From an uncultured Bacilli bacterium (GTDB taxonomy: Bacteria; Bacillota_I; Bacilli_A; RF39; UBA660): a DNA stretch of 36,672 bases. Position numbers and translations under genes: made by a program. Where the stretch lies: contig CAKPER010000012.1 in NCBI GenBank assembly GCA_934149245.1, positions 1-36,672 on the forward strand, read 5' to 3'. This document shows, in pieces, positions 15,877 to 24,570 of this stretch (positions are counted from its first letter, which is position 1; every line of letters starts with the position of its first letter). The notes under the pieces were generated by a model that was not told the DNA's origin, searched no databases, and worked only from the letters and a program-made list of their open reading frames with translations.

Positions 15877-16545
15877 TTATCTAGATTTTCTTCTTAAATA
15901 TTCATCTAAATTTTTTGCTTCTCCTACATCATCTTCCAAATAGCTAACTAAGTCAATTTTGCTATACATATTACTATATTTTTGCTTTATTCTACTAAAA
16001 TTTATACCATTAATTCGGCAATATGTAGTAAAAAGGCTACCCATTATATAATCATTAAACATTTGAATATTGTTAAATCTGGAAATACTGTCATTTATTT
16101 CAAATCTTCCACAATCTATAATATATATTCCATCATTAAATACAGAATTAGCATAACTTGCATCATTTACTAAAACCTTATAATCGCCTAAAGTTAAGAA
16201 ATCATCATATAATTTTTCTAGTTCTTTTAAAGTTATATCAATATCTTTTAGCATAAATTTTTCTATTCCAAAATCAACAACATATTTAGAAATATATCCT
16301 TTTAATCTTCTTTTTTTGTCTAAAATAAGACTTTCAGGAAGGATTACTCTCTTAGTAGGAATTTCTTTTAAATAGTCTATTTTTTCCTTTGTCATAAGTT
16401 CAGTATCACAAAATGGTTTATATAATTTGTAAGCTTTTTCTCCTATTAAATAAACACGAACTTTAGTTCCTTCACCTATTAAAGGAGAATATCGCATATT
16501 ATAAGGATTAAGTCTTACTTTTTTGCCATCTATTAAAAATTTCAT
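15877..16545 (-). CDS. kinase-fold-like protein
   Basis: I do not recognise a named family, but the 222-residue protein has the layout of a small protein-kinase-like fold. A Gly-rich start PLIGEGTKVRVYLIGEKAYK (about 21-40) resembles a nucleotide-binding loop followed by a strand with Lys. NDASYANSVF... IIDCGRFE resembles the catalytic and metal-binding loops of aminoglycoside-phosphotransferase-type kinases (Asp128, Asn133, Asp144). The canonical HxD and DFG motifs are not present in standard form. Function as a kinase is an inference. The ATG follows AGGGTG, and the gene lies between the VTT membrane protein and a small protein in the whiA operon. Confidence 0.6.
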   Translation of the reverse strand: MKFLIDGKKVRLNPYNMRYSPLIGEGTKVRVYLIGEKAYKLYKPFCDTELMTKEKIDYLKEIPTKRVILPESLILDKKRRLKGYISKYVVDFGIEKFMLKDIDITLKELEKLYDDFLTLGDYKVLVNDASYANSVFNDGIYIIDCGRFEINDSISRFNNIQMFNDYIMGSLFTTYCRINGINFSRIKQKYSNMYSKIDLVSYLEDDVGEAKNLDEYLRRKSR

Positions 16546-16557
16546 TTACATCACCCT

Positions 16558-17127
16558 CTACATTAATTTTATAAATAGACTATACATAATAAGTGCTAGT
16601 GGTTTTCCTAATAAGATTATTAAGATAAATTTACGAAAACTCATATCACTAAGTCCAGCTACATAACATAGTAAATCATCAGGAAGTCCTGGTAAAAATA
16701 TTCCAAGAGCAAAAATTTTATTAAACTTATTAGTTCGAATGTAACCTAAATATTTATCTAATGTTTCTTTTTTAAATAACTTACCAACTAGCTTAACACC
16801 ATATTTACGAGATAATAAATAGCTAATTGTCGAGCCAATAACTAGTCCAATATAATTATAGATAAAACCCCATAATGGGCCAAAGACCAAAACTCCAGCA
16901 AAACAACTAGCTCCACCTGGTATTACAGGAAAAACCACTTGAAATAATTGAAGAAAGATAAAAAAGCCAGGTGCCCAAAAGCCAAATTTTTTCATATAAT
17001 TTACTAAAATCATTTTATCTTGAAAAATACCTAAATGCAAGCCATATAAAACAAAAACTATAAGAAGTAGCGTAACAACAATTGTTACTACTTTAAATAA
17101 AAATTTAACCATATTTTCCTGCTTCAT
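16558..17127 (-). CDS. VTT-domain membrane protein (TVP38/TMEM64 type)
   Basis: This 189-residue integral membrane protein has about five hydrophobic segments. The central PGGASCFAGVLVFGPLWGF, followed by YIGLVIGSTISYLLSRKYG, and then FALGIFLPGLPDDLLCYVAG are the signature of the VTT (SNARE-associated/DedA-like) superfamily. Members have been linked to lipid scrambling and to envelope or membrane homeostasis, but the transported lipid here is unknown. It lies directly downstream of whiA with 14 nt between them. Confidence 0.85.
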   Translation of the reverse strand: MKQENMVKFLFKVVTIVVTLLLIVFVLYGLHLGIFQDKMILVNYMKKFGFWAPGFFIFLQLFQVVFPVIPGGASCFAGVLVFGPLWGFIYNYIGLVIGSTISYLLSRKYGVKLVGKLFKKETLDKYLGYIRTNKFNKIFALGIFLPGLPDDLLCYVAGLSDMSFRKFILIILLGKPLALIMYSLFIKLM

Positions 17128-17141
17128 TCTACCACTTCCAT

Positions 17142-18068
17142 CTAATTATTATTAATTTGTTCAGCTAAATTTCTTAGCTTTCTAAATCTATGATTTAAAC
17201 CTGATTTACTAATTGAATAACCAAGTTCCTTACTCATAATATCAGCTAATTCTGCTAGAGAACTTTCTGGATATTTAGTTCTATAAGAAACAGCTTCTCT
17301 TAACTTTGAATCTAACATTTCCATTAATCCATTATCTTCTATTATTTTTACATCTTTAAGTTGTTTATTAGCTGTTAAAAAGATTTTATCCATATTAGCT
17401 TGTTCGCAGTTATTTAATCTATTAGTCATATTTTTATGATCCCTATATATTCTAATATCCTCAAAATACATAACCCCACTATAAGCTTTAATAATTCTTA
17501 AAAAATCACTTATTTTTTCAGCTTCCTTAATATAAATCATATAATTTTTTTCTCTTCTAATAATTTTGCTATTCAAGTTAAAATTATTAAGAATATTATT
17601 AATAAATGTAGCATATTCTACACTATCTGCAACAATTTCTAAATGATATCTACTAGTTTTTGGATCATTAACACTACCACTAGTCATAAAAACACCTCTT
17701 AAGTAAGCTCTTATATCATCATCATCTGCAATGATATAATTATGTGGAACTTGAAGAAGGTAGTTATTACTATCAATAATAGATAAATCTCTTAATATTT
17801 CTTTATAATTATTATTAACTGTCAATATATATATAAGATTATTATTAAGACCACTTCTTCTTCTGACTGTTATTACTGGAATAATATCATATATATCTTT
17901 AAATAAAGTAAAAATTCTTCTAGCAACACTATTATTTTCTACTGTTATTTGTAAATTTTTACTTATAATACTACTATTTCTTAAAATAGCTGATAATTCT
18001 GCTAATTTTTCTGTTCTGTTTTCTTCTACTTTTGATACTTCATCTTTGATAATCATTGAAAAGCTCAT
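17142..18068 (-). CDS. whiA: WhiA-type DNA-binding protein
   Basis: This 308-residue protein combines a LAGLIDADG-endonuclease-like N-terminal fold (AYLRGVFMTSGSVNDPKTSRYHLE is the diagnostic segment) with a C-terminal helix-turn-helix (SSLAELADIMSKELGYSISK, then SGLNHRFRKLRNLAEQI). WhiA is conserved across Gram-positive bacteria, controls sporulation septation in Streptomyces and affects cell division and chromosome segregation in Bacillus. The ATG overlaps the yvcK stop (TAATG), preserving the yvcK-whiA pair. The rapZ (yvcJ) gene that often precedes yvcK is missing at this locus. Confidence 0.95.
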   Translation of the reverse strand: MSFSMIIKDEVSKVEENRTEKLAELSAILRNSSIISKNLQITVENNSVARRIFTLFKDIYDIIPVITVRRRSGLNNNLIYILTVNNNYKEILRDLSIIDSNNYLLQVPHNYIIADDDDIRAYLRGVFMTSGSVNDPKTSRYHLEIVADSVEYATFINNILNNFNLNSKIIRREKNYMIYIKEAEKISDFLRIIKAYSGVMYFEDIRIYRDHKNMTNRLNNCEQANMDKIFLTANKQLKDVKIIEDNGLMEMLDSKLREAVSYRTKYPESSLAELADIMSKELGYSISKSGLNHRFRKLRNLAEQINNN

Positions 18069-19021
18069 TATACATCACCGCTATTATTTATATAAGTAAA
18101 GATATCAAGAGCTGTTCTAACGCTATCATGACGTACTTGATTATTAACTATTTTTACTAAATTATCTTCTATTACCTTCACATTCATTTTCTCTAATTCT
18201 TCTTTATCTAAAGGAATTGGTTGGCTGTTTTCTTCATTATATAATTTAAGAATCTCTTCACCAACTTGACCATTATTAGCAATTACAACATCAATAAAAT
18301 TGCCTTTAGCATATCTATTTATCTGTTTTACACAATCACTAACAGAATAATTATCTGTCTCACCATGTTCAGTCATAATATTACTTATATACATTTTTTT
18401 AGCGCTACTATTTTTAAGAATTTTTACAACTTCATCACTAAGTAAATTTGGAATAACACTAGTATATAAACTACCTATTCCTATAATTATCAAATCTGCT
18501 GTATCCAATGCCTGAATAACTTCTCTAGTAGGTTTTACTTCATTTTTATATTCAATATAATCAATCTGTCTGAAAGCCTTAGTAATATGACTTTCTCCTT
18601 CTATAGTACTACCATCCTTTGTATGTGCTACCAATATAGCATTATCTTCTGAAAATGGTAAAATGCGTCCCTTAATATTAAAGATTTTACTGATTGTTGT
18701 TAAAGAATCTGTTAAATTGCCTGTAATATTAAAAAGAGCTGTTAAAAGTAAATTTCCAAATGCATGACCATCTAAATCACTATTAGTATTAAATCTATAT
18801 TGAAGTAATTGTTCAACAATAGGTTCAACTTCTGATAATGATACCAAAACTTTTCTTAAATCACCTACAGCAGGTATTTTAAATTCTTCTCTTAATCTTC
18901 CTGTAGATTCCCCATCATCTGCTACTGAAACAATTGCAGTTATATCTATAGGAAATAGTTTTAGTCCACTAAGTAATACTGATAAACCAGTACCACCACC
19001 TAACACTACAACTTTCTTCAT
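18068..19021 (-). CDS. yvcK: YvcK/CofD-like protein (gluconeogenesis factor family)
   Basis: This 317-residue protein begins with KVVVLGGGTGLSVLLSGLK, continues with IVSVADDGESTGRLREEF and IPAVGDLRKVLVSL, and contains DGHAFGNLLLTALFNITG, the signature of the CofD-like fold. In Bacillus YvcK binds UDP-sugars and supports cell shape and growth on gluconeogenic carbon sources. The ATG is preceded by GAGGG. Upstream are a small protein and two coiled-coil proteins instead of rapZ. Confidence 0.95.
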   Translation of the reverse strand: MKKVVVLGGGTGLSVLLSGLKLFPIDITAIVSVADDGESTGRLREEFKIPAVGDLRKVLVSLSEVEPIVEQLLQYRFNTNSDLDGHAFGNLLLTALFNITGNLTDSLTTISKIFNIKGRILPFSEDNAILVAHTKDGSTIEGESHITKAFRQIDYIEYKNEVKPTREVIQALDTADLIIIGIGSLYTSVIPNLLSDEVVKILKNSSAKKMYISNIMTEHGETDNYSVSDCVKQINRYAKGNFIDVVIANNGQVGEEILKLYNEENSQPIPLDKEELEKMNVKVIEDNLVKIVNNQVRHDSVRTALDIFTYINNSGDV

Positions 19022-19044
19022 CTTTATCCCTCATTTCTTAATAA

Positions 19045-19053
19045 AGTATAACA
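19045..19053 (-). promoter_or_regulatory. possible extended -10 promoter of yvcK
   Basis: The minus strand has TGT-TATACT (19045-19053), an extended -10 box, after a run of eight T. No convincing -35 is present, so an internal promoter before yvcK is only possible. The T run with no stem upstream does not look like a terminator. Confidence 0.3.
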
Positions 19054-19075
19054 CAAAAAAAAGAAATAATATTTA

Positions 19076-19336
19076 TTACTCCTTAATATTTACAATTTTA
19101 TTTACAAATAAAGGTAAAACAGTTTTTAAGTTAGACTCCCCAACCACTTCATTTATATACGTTCTACCATCTTCGCATACTTCTTTAACTATTTTATAGT
19201 TATCTTTTATATCATCTTCATTATCATTACATTCAGCTATATAATAATAATTATTGTTATTATGTGTAACACCTGTTACAACTAAATATTTTTCTTTATT
19301 ACCTAAAGTTATAATTTTATTTACTTCTATCTTCAT
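19076..19336 (-). CDS. small beta-rich hypothetical protein
   Basis: This 86-residue acidic protein (MKIEVNKIITLGNKEKYLVV, then Asn-rich and YYYIAECNDNEDDIKDNY) resembles in size and strand pattern the short DUF1292-type proteins of Bacillota, but the match is by eye only. The frame is open to 19372. The ATG at 19336 is preferred because GGAGGG lies 8 nt upstream and the codon directly follows the TAG of the coiled-coil gene. It lies between the coiled-coil pair and yvcK. Confidence 0.6.
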   Translation of the reverse strand: MKIEVNKIITLGNKEKYLVVTGVTHNNNNYYYIAECNDNEDDIKDNYKIVKEVCEDGRTYINEVVGESNLKTVLPLFVNKIVNIKE

Positions 19337-19337
19337 G

Positions 19338-21365
19338 CTATGCTCCCTCCCTACTATTAGATAAATTATCATCTAAACTTGGAAAGCTTAAATCAGATAG
19401 GTTATTATTACTGCTTCCAAAGAAGTTATTTGGATCAATTGTACCATTTGCTGGCTGAATATCTGGTAAGCTATTTAAATCAATTGGATTTTCTTCACCA
19501 GAAGACCAAAAATCATTATTATCATTATCGGGCATATTTATACTACTATTCATAACTTCATCTATATCAGTATTAGCAAGAGTATTATTAAATAAAGGAT
19601 TTTCTTCATCATGATTTATTTCACTCGTATTATTTTTATCTAAATTATTCCCAAAGAAGTCTTCTGGATCAGCACTAAAATCATTTTGAGAGCTATTATT
19701 ACTAATATTAGTATCAAATAAAGGATTTATCTGACTAGTATTACTTTCTTCATTTTTATTGTTAGAAAAATCTATAGAATTTTTAGAAGGTAATTTTTCT
19801 TCTTCCTTTTCAGCTGGTTTTTCTTCAGACTTTGGTTCTACTTCAATTTTAGTTTCTGTTTTTGGCTTAACCCCTAACATCTCGCCAACTCTTTTCATAA
19901 CATTATTAGATTTTAATATAGCTTCCTCTAAATTAATTTTGCTAGCATCATAAACACTTACAACTTGATTATCAGCATAATCTTCTGTATCAATATCACT
20001 TGCAACTACTTGTTCAGTAGTACTTTCAATTGCATTACTAGTTGTTAAATCTTTGCTATCATTATTTTGATAAGTAACACTATCACTTACTATATTATTA
20101 TCAAAAATATTATTGTTATTATCGATTATATCATTATTATTAGTATTATTTAGTTCAGTATTATCATTTAATCCTACATTGCTATCAAAAGAAATATTAG
20201 AACTATTAGTAACTTCATTTGGTATAGTCTCAATATCACTAGCTTTATCAGTAGTAGCAGAAGTAATAATTGGTTCACTATCATAAGTATCAATTATACA
20301 AAATTCTTTTAATAAAGACAAAATTTCTACCTTTTGATTATCTTGCTCCAACTCATTAACAATTTTTCTTTTATTTTCAATTTGTTCATTTAAATATTCT
20401 ATATCTTCTATATTATCTTTTTGTTTTACAATATCATTATATTGTCTTTCAAGTAAATTATAGATACTTTCTAATATATCATCATTAGTTATTTCAAGTT
20501 GTTTTCTAATTTCTATTCTATCATAAATAATTTCATTAACAGCATCTCTTTTTACTAATAACTTACTATACTCTGTTTCTTCACCATTTAATATTATATA
20601 TAATTTAATTAAATATTCTATTTCTTTATTATTATAGTAAGCTTCTTTTGCACCATTTACATATGATAAATACTCTTTTTCTTCCTCGCCATCTATACCA
20701 GCTTGATCAAGAGTATTAAAGGATTTATTAAAAATATCTAGACTTTTTTTACTATCCTCAACAAGCGTCATAATATCATTTAGTTTTAAAGACGCATTAT
20801 CCACTGTAATATCTTTAAATTCTTCTCTCTTTTTTATTATATTTTCAAACCTACGCAACAATTCCTTTTCATTCTTTAAATTTTGTTCTTCTGACTTTGC
20901 TTTGTTAACGTATGCATCATTAAGTTTATTTTCTAATTCATCTATCTGACCAGAAAGAGAATTAATATTCTTTGTGTTGCTTAAATATTCTCTTATAAAG
21001 CTAAGTCTACTTTTATATTCATCTAATTTATCATAATATTTTATTGGTGGTAAATTCATAAGCTCATAGCCAGTTACATTAGAAAAATCGCTAAGTAAAG
21101 ATAATCTTTGTTCTACTCTTCCACCAATGTAATCAACTAAAACAGTTAATTTTTTTTCTTCTTCTTCCAATGTTAAAGTATCATAAAATTTTCCATCTAA
21201 TTCTTTTAAATAAATTTCATCATTCATAGCATCTATTTCTCTTGAAGCATCTTCAAAATTATTTATAGTATCTTCCTTATCATCATTATTTCCTAATAAT
21301 AAGCTCATTCTTAAAATCTTATATTTATTCTCTTTTATCTTATTACTATTTATAGTATCTTGCAT
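19338..21365 (-). CDS. coiled-coil protein with Asn-rich acidic tail
   Basis: This 675-residue protein is not in any family I recognise. The first 360 residues are helical and coiled-coil. The remainder is acidic, Asn/Ser-rich and probably disordered, with short linear motifs occurring twice: NPLF (in INPLFDTN and ENPLFNNT) and DP..FFG (in DPEDFFGNN and DPNNFFGSS), plus a final SFPSLDDN. There is no signal peptide or membrane segment. The helical part aligns by eye with the protein encoded directly upstream (both have DKLDEYK, then a shared helical pattern), so the two are paralogues. The start at 21365 is chosen because AGAGGTG is 6 nt upstream. A structural or scaffold role is an inference. 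Confidence 0.75.
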   Translation of the reverse strand: MQDTINSNKIKENKYKILRMSLLLGNNDDKEDTINNFEDASREIDAMNDEIYLKELDGKFYDTLTLEEEEKKLTVLVDYIGGRVEQRLSLLSDFSNVTGYELMNLPPIKYYDKLDEYKSRLSFIREYLSNTKNINSLSGQIDELENKLNDAYVNKAKSEEQNLKNEKELLRRFENIIKKREEFKDITVDNASLKLNDIMTLVEDSKKSLDIFNKSFNTLDQAGIDGEEEKEYLSYVNGAKEAYYNNKEIEYLIKLYIILNGEETEYSKLLVKRDAVNEIIYDRIEIRKQLEITNDDILESIYNLLERQYNDIVKQKDNIEDIEYLNEQIENKRKIVNELEQDNQKVEILSLLKEFCIIDTYDSEPIITSATTDKASDIETIPNEVTNSSNISFDSNVGLNDNTELNNTNNNDIIDNNNNIFDNNIVSDSVTYQNNDSKDLTTSNAIESTTEQVVASDIDTEDYADNQVVSVYDASKINLEEAILKSNNVMKRVGEMLGVKPKTETKIEVEPKSEEKPAEKEEEKLPSKNSIDFSNNKNEESNTSQINPLFDTNISNNSSQNDFSADPEDFFGNNLDKNNTSEINHDEENPLFNNTLANTDIDEVMNSSINMPDNDNNDFWSSGEENPIDLNSLPDIQPANGTIDPNNFFGSSNNNLSDLSFPSLDDNLSNSREGA

Positions 21366-21385
21366 TATCATCACCTCTTTTTATT

Positions 21386-23119
21386 CTAAAACCAACTATT
21401 CTTCTTAGCTTTATCATCTTCTACAAATTTATTCAAATCTTTAAATTCTGAATCATCAAAGAATGAATCTTCATTATTTAAACTAGGAAATTTAGGAAAA
21501 ATATCATCTTTTTTTTCTAAAGTCACTTTAGGAAATACATCTTTTTTTTCAGTTTCTTTTACATTTGAAACAAAATTATTATCAAAACGATTATTTTGAA
21601 TTACTGGAATACCATCATCTTTTGTACGCGATTTCCATTTTCTAGAAAATATATCATCACTTGGTCTTACATTTACCTTAGAAACATCAGGAGTTTTAGA
21701 AATTCTACTTCTTGTTCTTTCTATTTTTTCACTATTTTCTAAAGTTCTATCCATAAAAGCTTCTTTTTCTTTTGAATATTCTTTTGAATGGTAAGCATCT
21801 TCTTCTATTTTATCAATCACTTTATCAACATTTTTTAATGTTCTATTGTATTCTGATTTTGTTTGAGGTTCTTTATCATCTTTTGTTGAAGATAAAACAG
21901 GGTTCTTTTTTTCAACTAGAAGTTGCTTAGTTCTTTCTTCAATTTCTTTTTTTCTTTCTTCTTCTAAAGCTTTTTGCCTTCTAAGAATTTCTTGGTGTTT
22001 TTTCTTTTCTTCTTCTAATTCTTTTTTCTTTCTCTCTTCTTCTTGCTTTTTCTTTTCTAGTAATAATTGCTCTTGATATTTTTTCTCATTTTCTAATAAA
22101 TTAGCTAAAATCCCTTTAAATTGATCGCTAGAATTTTCTTGTTTAATTTCTTCTAATGTCCTTAATTTATTTTCTTTTTCTTCTTCTAAGCTTTTTAAAG
22201 TAGCTTTATCTTGTTGCTCTAACTTTATTGTTGCATATTCTTTATTTAATTCATCTCCAACTTCTAAATATAGTTCACTGCTAACAATACCAGTTAAAAT
22301 ATTATTAATTTCTTCTCTTTTAGTTAAAAGCTCTTCATAACTATCTACATCTTCATCATATACTTCCATCAATCTAAGAATTAATTTTTTTTCTTTATAT
22401 CTTTCATACTCTAAAGTAATAGATGCTAACATATTATCACACTCAATAATAATCTCCGATGAGCAATCTTTTCTAGCAATTTTAGCATTTTCTTTAGCTT
22501 TTTCCAATGAATATCCAAGTTCAGTATAAGCTAAATCAATTTCTTTTTTGCGCTCTTTTAACTCGTATAAAGAAAACTTTTTAAAAGCAGTATCTAAGAT
22601 TTTTTTCATTCTAATCTCTAATTGCTTATTTAACATTTTGTTTGAATTTACTTTATCACTAGCTTTTTTTATACTAACATTCAAGTTAGAAACTTCATCT
22701 TTTAAAGTACTATTAAGTCTTATATTATTTTTATATTTATCTATTATTTTTACTTCTTCTTTATATTCATCCAGTTTATCTTCACCAAGAACAGAAATAT
22801 AATCTAAAGTAATTCCTGTAACATCAGCATTACTAGTAACTTGATTATTAACATAAGCTCTTCTCTCATTAATTAAATTTACTAACTCTAATAATCTATT
22901 TTTTTCCTCATCCATAAGATAAGTTTTTCTATTAACAACTTTTGTATATTTTTCTTCATAAATGTTATTAGTAATATCTAAAACATTTTTAATAATTCTT
23001 GTCATTTGATAGCAAACATCTTGCTTTTGCTCTAAATCTCCAGTTAATGTCAAACTTTTAGAAAGCATTTCATACTGTTTTAACATCCTAATAACCGAAT
23101 CATTAGCATACTCTATCAT
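21386..23119 (-). CDS. coiled-coil protein, paralogue of the next gene
   Basis: This 577-residue protein is the first gene of the long operon. Residues 1 to about 300 are helical and match the downstream gene's product in layout. From about 300 to 390 is a strongly charged coiled-coil (repeated EEERKKKE and EEEKKK blocks). The rest is probably disordered with repeated short motifs, KKDVFPK and KKDDIFPK, and near the end FPSLNNED, which recalls SFPSLDDN in the paralogue. No membrane segment or enzyme motif is visible. AGAGGTG precedes the ATG and a consensus promoter lies just upstream. Function is unknown. Its operon partners yvcK and whiA are cell-shape and division factors, which suggests but does not show a related role. 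Confidence 0.75.
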   Translation of the reverse strand: MIEYANDSVIRMLKQYEMLSKSLTLTGDLEQKQDVCYQMTRIIKNVLDITNNIYEEKYTKVVNRKTYLMDEEKNRLLELVNLINERRAYVNNQVTSNADVTGITLDYISVLGEDKLDEYKEEVKIIDKYKNNIRLNSTLKDEVSNLNVSIKKASDKVNSNKMLNKQLEIRMKKILDTAFKKFSLYELKERKKEIDLAYTELGYSLEKAKENAKIARKDCSSEIIIECDNMLASITLEYERYKEKKLILRLMEVYDEDVDSYEELLTKREEINNILTGIVSSELYLEVGDELNKEYATIKLEQQDKATLKSLEEEKENKLRTLEEIKQENSSDQFKGILANLLENEKKYQEQLLLEKKKQEEERKKKELEEEKKKHQEILRRQKALEEERKKEIEERTKQLLVEKKNPVLSSTKDDKEPQTKSEYNRTLKNVDKVIDKIEEDAYHSKEYSKEKEAFMDRTLENSEKIERTRSRISKTPDVSKVNVRPSDDIFSRKWKSRTKDDGIPVIQNNRFDNNFVSNVKETEKKDVFPKVTLEKKDDIFPKFPSLNNEDSFFDDSEFKDLNKFVEDDKAKKNSWF

Positions 23120-23141
23120 AGCTAATCACCTCTTATTTTCA

Positions 23142-23169
23142 ATTATATACTATTTAAATTTTTTGTCAA
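23142..23169 (-). promoter_or_regulatory. strong promoter of the coiled-coil/yvcK/whiA operon
   Basis: On the minus strand a consensus TTGACA (23164-23169), a 16-nt spacer and a consensus TATAAT (23142-23147), 23 nt upstream of the first start codon. It is one of the best promoter matches in the window. Confidence 0.8.
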
Positions 23170-23308
23170 TTTATTTGAAAAACATTTACAAATAAATTAT
23201 TACTTTAAAAATATAGACATACAACAGTAATTATTAATGTTAAATTAATATTTTTCACCTCAAAATCAAGAAAATAAGTATTTTTTTTAAAAAAATAAGC
23301 TAAAAGTC

Positions 23309-23337
23309 TTGCCAAAGCAGAAAAACTATTATATAAT
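23309..23337 (+). promoter_or_regulatory. promoter of the tRNA operon
   Basis: TTGCCA (23309-23314), a 17-nt spacer and TATAAT (23332-23337), about 38 nt before the first tRNA. It diverges from the promoter at 23142-23169, and the 139 bp between them hold nothing else I can identify. Confidence 0.8.
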
Positions 23338-23375
23338 GAACTAGTCAACGGAAATTGACACATCTAATACATAAT

Positions 23376-23464
23376 GCCTGAGTGGCGGAATAGGTAGACG
23401 CACAGGACTTAAAATCCTGCGAGATTTAACCCTCGTGTCGGTTCAAGTCCGACCTTAGGCACCA
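23376..23464 (+). tRNA. tRNA-Leu (anticodon TAA)
   Basis: The acceptor arms GCCTGAG and CTTAGGC pair with a G-T wobble. The anticodon loop is CTTAAAA with anticodon TAA reading TTA/TTG, the favoured Leu codons in this AT-rich genome. The long variable arm is typical of Leu tRNAs. CCA is encoded (23462-23464). Confidence 0.96.
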
Positions 23465-23469
23465 TTTTC

Positions 23470-23562
23470 GGAGAAATACCCAAGTCTGGTTGAAGGGACC
23501 GGTCTTGAAAACCGGGAGGTCGTGAGAACGGCGCAGGGGTTCGAATCCCTTTTTCTCCGCCA
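23470..23562 (+). tRNA. tRNA-Ser (anticodon TGA)
   Basis: The acceptor arms GGAGAAA and TTTCTCC pair perfectly. The anticodon loop CTTGAAA carries TGA for TCN codons. The long variable arm (GGTCGTGAGAACGGC) is class II as expected for Ser. CCA is encoded (23560-23562). It follows tRNA-Leu by 5 nt. Confidence 0.96.
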
Positions 23563-23576
23563 TGTTTATAATTTAT

Positions 23577-23653
<77 letters not shown>

Positions 23654-23658
23654 ATTTT

Positions 23659-23735
23659 GGTCCGTTAGTCTAGAGGCCTATGACGTCTGCCTGTCACGCA
23701 GAAGATCACGGGTTCAAATCCCGTACGGACCGCCA
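23659..23735 (+). tRNA. tRNA-Asp (anticodon GTC)
   Basis: The acceptor arms GGTCCGT and ACGGACC pair fully, the anticodon loop is CTGTCAC with GTC, the discriminator is G and CCA is encoded. The five-nucleotide spacer follows the initiator tRNA. Confidence 0.96.
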
Positions 23736-23740
23736 TTTAT

Positions 23741-23816
<76 letters not shown>

Positions 23817-23833
23817 GTTTAAGTTTATTAATT

Positions 23834-23864
23834 AACACTTAAGTTTTTACTTAAGTGTTTTTTT
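23834..23864 (+). terminator. terminator of the tRNA operon
   Basis: AACACTTAAG, loop TTTTTA, CTTAAGTGTT and then a T run. A perfect 10-bp stem lies 18 nt beyond the last tRNA. Confidence 0.9.
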
Positions 23865-23920
23865 GATAAATTATGCTTGTTCTTTATATTTAAAACATTG
23901 TAATATATAAAGACTTTATA

Positions 23921-23951
23921 AAAATCACACCTAAAATTTAGATGTGATTTT
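23921..23951 (-). terminator. terminator after the gene at 24011, usable in both directions
   Basis: Arms AAAATCACA and TGTGATTTT, with a second inner stem CTAAA/TTTAG after a C-A mismatch. T-rich flanks on both strands make it bidirectional. It faces the terminator of the tRNA operon. Confidence 0.75.
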
Positions 23952-23962
23952 CAATGAATCTC

Positions 23963-23998
23963 AATTAGAAGAACCAGTTTTTAAATTTTCTTCTAATT
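23963..23998. repeat. 11-bp inverted repeat next to the terminator
   Basis: AATTAGAAGAA (23963-23973) and TTCTTCTAATT (23988-23998) are perfect complements around a 14-nt loop, just beyond the stop of the gene at 24011. It forms a first hairpin ahead of the terminator hairpin and may stabilise the 3' end of that mRNA. Confidence 0.6.
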
Positions 23999-24010
23999 CA
24001 ATATTATTTA

Positions 24011-24460
24011 TTATTTTTGCTTTATTCTGCATTTAATCTTAAAATGTTTTTTATTCTTTTTTTCTAAATATTTCTCTTTATTAATTAAAGAATTATTTGA
24101 AGAACAAGAATTATTACTAGCTTGTTCAATGATTTTAGCTCTTATTTCTTCTAAATCTTTCTTCCTACTCTCACTATTTAATTGCATTTGTAAATCTTTT
24201 AGATTAATACTTCTAGGATTCATATATGGAATTATTTGCCCTGCAACATCTTTTACAAAAATATATCTTCCAGTTAAAATACCATCTTTTTTAACTAATG
24301 CCATAGTTGCTCTTTTAGGTGGCTTTTTAGACTTAGAATAAAGATAAGATGCCATAACTTTATGCGTTAACTTTTCCTTTCCAGTATATGGAACCCCTAA
24401 ATAAACGTCCATAAACTCTTCTACACTTATTATATTTTTTGAACTAATACTTAATTTCAA
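24011..24460 (-). CDS. hypothetical protein with basic C-terminal tail
   Basis: I do not recognise this protein of about 149 residues. It has a compact N-terminal part with a GVPYTGKEKLTHKVMASYLY segment and PPKRATMALVKKDGILTGRY, then a helical stretch, a Ser/Asn patch and a very basic end (KKNKKHFKIKCRIKQK). No signal peptide or membrane segment is seen. A GTG at 24469 lies inside the GAGGTG ribosome site, so I choose the TTG at 24460, 6 nt downstream of it. The basic tail suggests nucleic-acid contact, which is only inference. It is a single-gene unit between the tRNA operon and the TetR gene. Confidence 0.6.
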   Translation of the reverse strand: MKLSISSKNIISVEEFMDVYLGVPYTGKEKLTHKVMASYLYSKSKKPPKRATMALVKKDGILTGRYIFVKDVAGQIIPYMNPRSINLKDLQMQLNSESRKKDLEEIRAKIIEQASNNSCSSNNSLINKEKYLEKKNKKHFKIKCRIKQK

Positions 24461-24570
24461 CAAAAACACCTCAAACTTCCATTCAATTAAATATTAGCAC
24501 ACATACTTAGTAAAGTAAATAAAGTTACATAAATTAGTAATTATTTACAACAATTTTTTATTAAATTATG

